17,648 nt of DNA, taken from contig CALHVK010000135.1 of assembly GCA_938039195.1 (NCBI GenBank), forward strand, positions 1 through 17,648, read 5' to 3'. The position numbers and the translations under genes were made by a program. The notes below the pieces were generated by a model, which saw nothing but the letters and a program-made list of their open reading frames with translations, was not told the origin of the DNA and did not search any database. The DNA is from an uncultured Carnobacteriaceae bacterium. GTDB taxonomy: Bacteria; Bacillota; Bacilli; Lactobacillales; Aerococcaceae. Positions 13,945 to 17,648 of this stretch are shown one piece after another (within the stretch, counting starts at the first letter, position 1; each line of letters starts with the position of its first letter).

Positions 13945-15189
13945 ATGTATCCTACAATGTTAGAACGATTTATTCGATATGCGAAAATCAATACGCGTAG
14001 TGATTTAAAATCAACCACGATTCCTACGACAAAGAGTCAATGGGAATTTTTAGAAATGCTTCGAAGCGAGTTAGTGGAGTACGGCTTTACAAAAGTAGAA
14101 CTCGATCCAGAGGATAGCTACTTAGTGGCGCTTCTTCCAAGTAACTTAGAAGAAGGAAGTACCGTGCCTGCGATTGGGTTTATTGCCCACGTCGATACCG
14201 CAGATTTCAATGCTGAAAATATCAATCCGCAAATTCACGAGAATTATAACGGAGAAGATGTGGTATTAAACTCTGAAAAGAATTTAGTAATGACGGTCAG
14301 CGAGTTCCCAAGTTTGAAGAACTACATTGGTGAAACGTTAATTACAACAGATGGAACGACATTACTGGGCGCTGATGATAAGGCAGGGCTCGTGTCGGTA
14401 TTAGAAGCGTGCTTGTATTTAATGGCGCATCCAGAAATTCCGCATGGCGATATTTGGTTAGCGTTTGGTCCGGACGAAGAAATCGGAAAAGGCGCGCACC
14501 GTTTCAAAGCGGAGCGTATGCCAGCAAAATTTGCCTATACGTTAGATAGTGGAGTCGTAGGGAAGTTAGAATATGAAACGTTCAATGCCGCTCGTGCAGT
14601 GGTAACGATTCATGGGACAAGTGTTCACCCAGGGCAAGCTAAAGATGTGATGGTGAATGCTTTGGCAGAAGCAGCAAAACTATTTGCACGTATGCCAGAA
14701 GAGGAAGTGCCTGAACGTACGAGTGGGTACGAAGGTTACTTTATGTTATCGAAACAATCAGGCGACATCGGTAAGGTTGAATTGGAATATATTATTCGCG
14801 ATCACTCGATGGAGAAATTCGAAGAGAGAAAAGCGCAGTTCCAACAAATCGTCGATGCGCAAAATGCGACATATGATGTGCCTCATATCGAATGCACGAT
14901 TTACGATGAGTACTATAATATGTACGAAATCTTAAAAGACGATATGACTTCAGTTGAAGTAGCCATTGCAGCTTATAAAGAATGTGGCATTACGCCAGAC
15001 ATTCAACCATTCCGCGGAGGAACAGATGGATGTATTATTACCTATAAAGGAATTCCAACTCCAAACCTTTTTACTGGAGCAGAGAACCTTCATGGGCAAT
15101 ATGAATTTGTAACTCTCGAAAGCATGCAAAAAGCCAGCGACGTCGTATTAAAAATTATTGAATTAGTCCAAACAAAAACGGTTGAGTAA
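13945..15189 (+). CDS. pepT: Peptidase T (tripeptide aminopeptidase)
   Basis: Cytoplasmic M20-family zinc enzyme that removes the N-terminal residue from tripeptides. About 414 residues, normal for PepT. I favour ATG 13945 (MYPTMLERFIRY), one base after the nusG stop, because it aligns with other PepT N-termini and allows re-initiation. An in-frame ATG at 13930 would overlap nusG and add five residues; neither has a strong ribosome site. Metal-site motifs: H82-V-D84-T-A-D, G-A-D144-D145-K-A-G, G-P-D-E178-E179-I-G, the Y-T-L-D-S-G-V-V-G block near 200, and the C-terminal NLHGQYEF near 385. Coupling to nusG is probably only transcriptional convenience. Confidence 0.95.
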   Translation: MYPTMLERFIRYAKINTRSDLKSTTIPTTKSQWEFLEMLRSELVEYGFTKVELDPEDSYLVALLPSNLEEGSTVPAIGFIAHVDTADFNAENINPQIHENYNGEDVVLNSEKNLVMTVSEFPSLKNYIGETLITTDGTTLLGADDKAGLVSVLEACLYLMAHPEIPHGDIWLAFGPDEEIGKGAHRFKAERMPAKFAYTLDSGVVGKLEYETFNAARAVVTIHGTSVHPGQAKDVMVNALAEAAKLFARMPEEEVPERTSGYEGYFMLSKQSGDIGKVELEYIIRDHSMEKFEERKAQFQQIVDAQNATYDVPHIECTIYDEYYNMYEILKDDMTSVEVAIAAYKECGITPDIQPFRGGTDGCIITYKGIPTPNLFTGAENLHGQYEFVTLESMQKASDVVLKIIELVQTKTVE

Positions 15190-15206
15190 TCCTCAACCGT
15201 TTTTTT
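15174..15206. terminator. pepT terminator, bidirectional
   Basis: Perfect stem (15174-15186 with 15192-15204), flanked by an A run and a T run; its 5' arm includes the end of pepT. On the minus strand it could stop transcription entering from the tRNA side. Confidence 0.93.
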
Positions 15207-15237
15207 CTATATATAAGAAAGAAGAAAAGATAATAAG

Positions 15238-15254
15238 TATACCGAAAACAGGGG
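15238..15254. repeat. Left att-like repeat (tRNA-Thr 3'-end copy)
   Basis: TATACCGAAAACAGGGG here matches TATGCCGAAAACAGGGG at 17346-17362 with one difference; 13 nt are contiguous and exact. It is an isolated tRNA tail with no tRNA body beside it. Confidence 0.65.
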
Positions 15255-15341
15255 GTTATGATAAAAATAGAAAAAATATATTGAGAAAGTCTCGCTGCAA
15301 TAGGTTTTTGCTAATAGAGCTTTTCTTCGGTAAAAAGTAAT

Positions 15342-15352
15342 ATGGAACAAAA
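15342..15352 (+). repeat. Arm-type-like 11-mer near left end
   Basis: ATGGAACAAAA, identical to 17281-17291 and in the same orientation, about 90 nt inside the left att-like repeat. Confidence 0.45.
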
Positions 15353-15401
15353 GTAATTATCAACAAATAAGTTGTGCGATAATAATACGATTTAATACCT
15401 A

Positions 15402-15410
15402 TGCTATAAT
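15402..15410 (+). promoter_or_regulatory. Extended -10 promoter of lipid kinase gene
   Basis: TGC-TATAAT at 15402-15410. No clear -35. The rest of the 281-bp gap between pepT and the kinase gene holds only the left att-like repeat and one arm-type-like 11-mer. Confidence 0.65.
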
Positions 15411-15487
15411 GGCCTAAACCTCTCAAAAGATAATATATCTATTTCTAGATTAGTAAAATTGAGAATGATTATAAGGAGATAACTTTT

Positions 15488-16360
15488 ATGAAAAAAGCAA
15501 TGCTAATTATTAATCCAACTTCTGGAGGAGAAAAGGCGTTAGACTATAAAGAAAAATTAGAAAATAAAGCAAACGAATATTTTGATTATGTTGAAACGAA
15601 GATTACTGAAAAGGCTAAAGATGCTACTACTTTTGCGGAAGAAGCTTCAAAGGAGAATTATGAAGCGGTAATTGTTTTTGGTGGGGATGGAACTGTTAAT
15701 GAAGTGATTTCTGGTATTGCTGAAAAGGACTATATCCCTAAATTAGGGATTATTCCAGGAGGGACTGGCAATTTAATTACTAAATTACTAGAAATTAGTC
15801 AAGATATTGATGAGGCAATTGACCAACTTGATTTTAATAAAACAAATTCGATAGATATTGGAAAAGCAAATAAGAGCTATTTTGGATATATCTTTAGTGT
15901 CGGTTCTTTACCAGAGGCAATCCATAACGTTGGAATTGAAGACAAAACAAAGTATGGGGTATTAGCTTATGCAATAAATACAATTAAGTCTGTCATTAAA
16001 GATGAGGTATTCAATATTAAAATTGAAACGGAAAATGGGAGTTACGAAGGAGAAGCTAGTCAAGTATTAGTTTTGCTTTCTAATTATTATGCTGACAAGA
16101 AAATATTTGAAGAAAACAAAGATGGGTATGCAAATATATTAATTTTGAAAAATGCATCTATAATTTCAAAATTATCATTAATTCCAGATTTGTTAAAAGG
16201 TGATATTGTTGAGAATGACAATATTGAATATATTAGAGCAAAAGATATTAGAATCTCATCAGATGCTAAATTAGAATCCGATATTGATGGTGACCAATCT
16301 GATGATTTGCCAGTAAAAATTACAATATTAGGAAATCATATTGAGATTTATTCATTATAA
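15488..16360 (+). CDS. Diacylglycerol/YegS-family lipid kinase
   Basis: A 290-residue soluble or membrane-peripheral lipid kinase that should phosphorylate diacylglycerol or a related lipid using ATP. Family motifs: N9-P-T-S-G-G14, the catalytic-domain G65-G-D-G-T-V-N-E72, P90-G-G-T-G-N95, and a C-terminal I-D267-G-D269. Two differences from common family members: the residue after G-T-x-N is Leu where Asp is usual, and the D-G-E triad end is Asp. Start ATG 15488 follows AAGGAGAT. Codon use is markedly more A/T-rich than in glnA, ndh2 or pepT, and the gene lies inside the putative tRNA-bounded element, suggesting acquisition. The lipid substrate cannot be told from sequence; some relatives recycle diacylglycerol from teichoic-acid synthesis. 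Confidence 0.88.
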   Translation: MKKAMLIINPTSGGEKALDYKEKLENKANEYFDYVETKITEKAKDATTFAEEASKENYEAVIVFGGDGTVNEVISGIAEKDYIPKLGIIPGGTGNLITKLLEISQDIDEAIDQLDFNKTNSIDIGKANKSYFGYIFSVGSLPEAIHNVGIEDKTKYGVLAYAINTIKSVIKDEVFNIKIETENGSYEGEASQVLVLLSNYYADKKIFEENKDGYANILILKNASIISKLSLIPDLLKGDIVENDNIEYIRAKDIRISSDAKLESDIDGDQSDDLPVKITILGNHIEIYSL

Positions 16361-16493
16361 ACATAAATAATATTCACTGGATGTATATAAGGCGACTTTG
16401 TGAAGAAACCCCGATTTTAACTTCAACAAAAACGATAAAAACGGTTCTTTTGTGAATGTAAGCAGATACAATGGTGTTTGAATTATTTTAATG

Positions 16494-16499
16494 TATAAT
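16494..16499 (+). promoter_or_regulatory. -10 element of csbD-like gene
   Basis: TATAAT 43 nt before the start codon, with no convincing -35. I see no obvious sigma-B type promoter here. The 176-bp gap before this gene holds nothing else I can name. Confidence 0.5.
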
Positions 16500-16536
16500 T
16501 AAAAGTGTAAATACCAAACAGAAAGGGAGATTTATT

Positions 16537-16746
16537 ATGACAGATAAAGGATTTACAGATAAAGTTAAGGGGAAAGCAAAGGAAGTTGTAGGAGAAGTTA
16601 CTAACGACGACTCTAAAAAAGCAGAAGGTCTTTTAGACCAAGCTATTGGAAAGGCTAAAGAAATTGCTTCAGATGTTAAAGACGTTGCGAGTGAATTAGT
16701 TGAAAAAGCTAAAGACGCAATTGATTCTAAATCTGAAGAAAAATAG
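16537..16746 (+). CDS. CsbD-family stress protein
   Basis: A 69-residue, highly charged, Lys/Glu/Asp/Ala-rich helical protein. K-V-K-G-K-A-K-E-V-V-G-E-V-T-N-D-D near the start matches CsbD; a Lys/Ala/Glu heptad-like helix fills the rest. CsbD proteins are abundant general-stress proteins of unknown mechanism, controlled by sigma-B in Bacillus. No hydrophobic segment or signal peptide is present, so it should be cytoplasmic. GGGAGA six bases before ATG 16537 supports the start. It is followed by its own terminator and a GlsB/YeaQ gene, another stress-associated family. Confidence 0.9.
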   Translation: MTDKGFTDKVKGKAKEVVGEVTNDDSKKAEGLLDQAIGKAKEIASDVKDVASELVEKAKDAIDSKSEEK

Positions 16747-16768
16747 TCGTATAATTATATTTACTAAG

Positions 16769-16802
16769 GATAGTGCGGCTGAATGCCGTGCTATCTTTTT
16801 TA
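16769..16802 (+). terminator. csbD-like gene terminator
   Basis: An 11-bp stem (16769-16779 with 16785-16795, two G-U pairs), a 5-nt loop and a T run. Confidence 0.9.
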
Positions 16803-16823
16803 TTATTTAAAGGAGTGAATTAA

Positions 16824-17075
16824 ATGGGTATTCTATCTTGGTTAGTACTTGGTGCATTCTCTGGATGGATCGCAAGTATTATTATGAATAAAAATGAATC
16901 TATGGGTGCGGTAGCAAATATCTTTACTGGTATTGTCGGTGCTTTTATCGGAGGAGCAGTATTTAACTTCTTCGGTGGATATGAAGTTACAGGTTTAAAT
17001 CTTCATAGTGTAATAGTATCAGTTGTAGGTGCATGTATCCTGTTGTGGATTTTAAATAAATTCAATAAAAAATAA
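16824..17075 (+). CDS. GlsB/YeaQ/YmgE-family membrane protein
   Basis: An 83-residue small integral membrane protein of the transglycosylase-associated protein family. MGILSWLVLGAFSGWIAS opens the first helix, GAVANIFTGIVGAFIGGAVFNFFGG forms the second with its Gly-rich packing, and VIVSVVGACILLWILNKF the third, ending in a basic tail. Despite the family name no enzyme activity is established; relatives are linked to stress and envelope protection. AAAGGAGTG precedes ATG 16824. No promoter is evident between the csbD terminator and this gene, so it may depend on read-through. Confidence 0.9.
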   Translation: MGILSWLVLGAFSGWIASIIMNKNESMGAVANIFTGIVGAFIGGAVFNFFGGYEVTGLNLHSVIVSVVGACILLWILNKFNKK

Positions 17076-17080
17076 CAGAC

Positions 17081-17112
17081 AAAAAGCGATAGAAATTTTC
17101 ATCGCTTTTTTT
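17081..17112. terminator. Terminator after GlsB/YeaQ gene
   Basis: Stem AAAAAGCGAT with ATCGCTTTTT (17081-17090 and 17101-17110), T tail. The A-rich 5' side makes it usable on the minus strand too. Confidence 0.88.
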
Positions 17113-17269
17113 TGATTAATGCCAATCCTCGAATTCCTCATCGTGATGTTCCTGTTAATAAATACTCAAGGTGCAAAGCATACATATGGTAGCTGCTTGT
17201 GGCATAAGGATATATCTATGCTAATTAAAAGTTTACGGGTATTCTCTAGAAGAAAAAGTCGAGTCAGAA

Positions 17270-17291
17270 ATGGAACAAATATGGAACAAAA
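17270..17291 (+). repeat. Tandem arm-type-like 11-mers near right end
   Basis: Two adjacent copies, ATGGAACAAAT (17270-17280) and ATGGAACAAAA (17281-17291), about 55-75 nt inside the right att-like site. A third identical copy lies near the left end. Confidence 0.5.
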
Positions 17292-17292
17292 A

Positions 17293-17342
17293 TAAAAAAA
17301 GAACACCGAGTAGTTTGATAATACGAAACTACTTGGTGCTTT
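17293..17342 (-). terminator. tRNA-Thr terminator
   Basis: On the minus strand a 13-bp stem (17326-17338 with 17304-17316, one mismatch/wobble) runs into a T run (A run 17294-17300 on the + strand). It directly follows the tRNA. Confidence 0.85.
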
Positions 17343-17347
17343 TCATA

Positions 17348-17420
<73 letters not shown>

Positions 17421-17434
17421 GTCTTACATCAATA

Positions 17435-17463
17435 ATTATACGAGCGTTCCTTGAAATTGTAAA
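17435..17463 (-). promoter_or_regulatory. tRNA-Thr promoter
   Basis: On the minus strand TTTACA (17458-17463) and TATAAT (17435-17440) with a 17-nt spacer, 14 nt before the mature tRNA 5' end. Confidence 0.87.
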
Positions 17464-17559
17464 GATACCGAAATGAATTTATATAGAAGAAATCCGACTT
17501 AGTTACTGTTTTTAAGAAAATAGAAAAAGATTTAAAAAAATGAATCATATCGGTTGAAA

Positions 17560-17611
17560 TTGATTTTCAGTTATGATAAATTAATATCACTGTTGAGCGA
17601 ACGTTCGCTTA
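17560..17611 (+). promoter_or_regulatory. Promoter with TetR-type palindromic operator
   Basis: AGCGAACGTTCGCT at 17596-17609 is a perfect 14-nt palindrome, typical in form of TetR-family operators. It lies just downstream of a possible promoter, TTGATT (17560-17565) and TAATAT (17582-17587) with a 16-nt spacer. Flanking ACTGTT (17589-17594) and AACAGT (17615-17620) form a wider, slightly off-centre inverted repeat. The controlled gene lies past the window end. Confidence 0.6.
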
Positions 17612-17648
17612 TAAAACAGTTTCAAAAAAACTTTGAAAAAGTTACATG

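Noticed and set aside
17126..17165. Minus-strand tail QEHHDEEFEDWH followed by stop and terminator
   Set aside because: It could be the end of a deleted gene in the putative element, but only 12 codons are open before an in-frame stop, so chance is adequate.

Overview
The window looks like chromosomal DNA of a low-GC Firmicute of the order Lactobacillales. The housekeeping genes (glnRA, rpmG-secE-nusG, pepT), strong AGGAGG-type ribosome sites, sigma-A promoters and U-tailed terminators all fit this. A Carnobacteriaceae/Granulicatella-like host is my guess from gene content, not something the sequence proves. Nearly all genes are on the + strand; the tRNA is the clear exception.

Layout. (1) 1-1048: two tandem DUF1307 (YehR-like) lipoproteins, the first cut by the window edge. 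(2) 1157-2698: a 513-residue Cthe_2159/DUF4353-type beta-helix lipoprotein, with a perfect CiaR-type direct repeat in its promoter. (3) 2699-2970: no intact gene, but a degenerate tandem repeat with broken coding fragments. (4) 2971-4863: the glnR-glnA nitrogen operon with a textbook GlnR operator. (5) 5008-6312: a FemABX-family peptidoglycan cross-bridge enzyme. (6) 6370-12875: a six-gene flavin-based extracellular electron transfer (EET) locus, eetB-ndh2-dmkB-pplA-fmnB-dmkA. (7) 12947-13943: rpmG, secE and nusG. (8) 13945-15189: tripeptidase pepT. (9) 15238-17362: a 2.1-kb AT-rich segment with a lipid kinase, a CsbD protein and a GlsB/YeaQ membrane protein. It is bounded on the right by tRNA-Thr(CGU) and on the left by a 17-nt near-copy of that tRNA's 3' end. 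(10) 17421-17648: the tRNA promoter and a TetR-like palindromic operator; the gene it presumably controls lies beyond the window.

How the genes work together. In the EET locus, DmkB should make the polyprenyl diphosphate and DmkA should attach it to dihydroxynaphthoate, giving a demethylmenaquinone pool. Ndh2 should reduce that pool from NADH. FmnB should covalently attach FMN to PplA, the surface lipoprotein that passes electrons to extracellular acceptors. EetB is a membrane component. Compared with the Listeria locus, no eetA, RibU or ECF flavin-export gene is present here, and PplA has one FMN-binding domain instead of two.

The most unusual observation is the tRNA-Thr-bounded segment. 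It has att-like direct repeats and arm-type-like 11-mers inside both ends, but no integrase. It reads as a cryptic or deleted integrative element carrying envelope/stress cargo.
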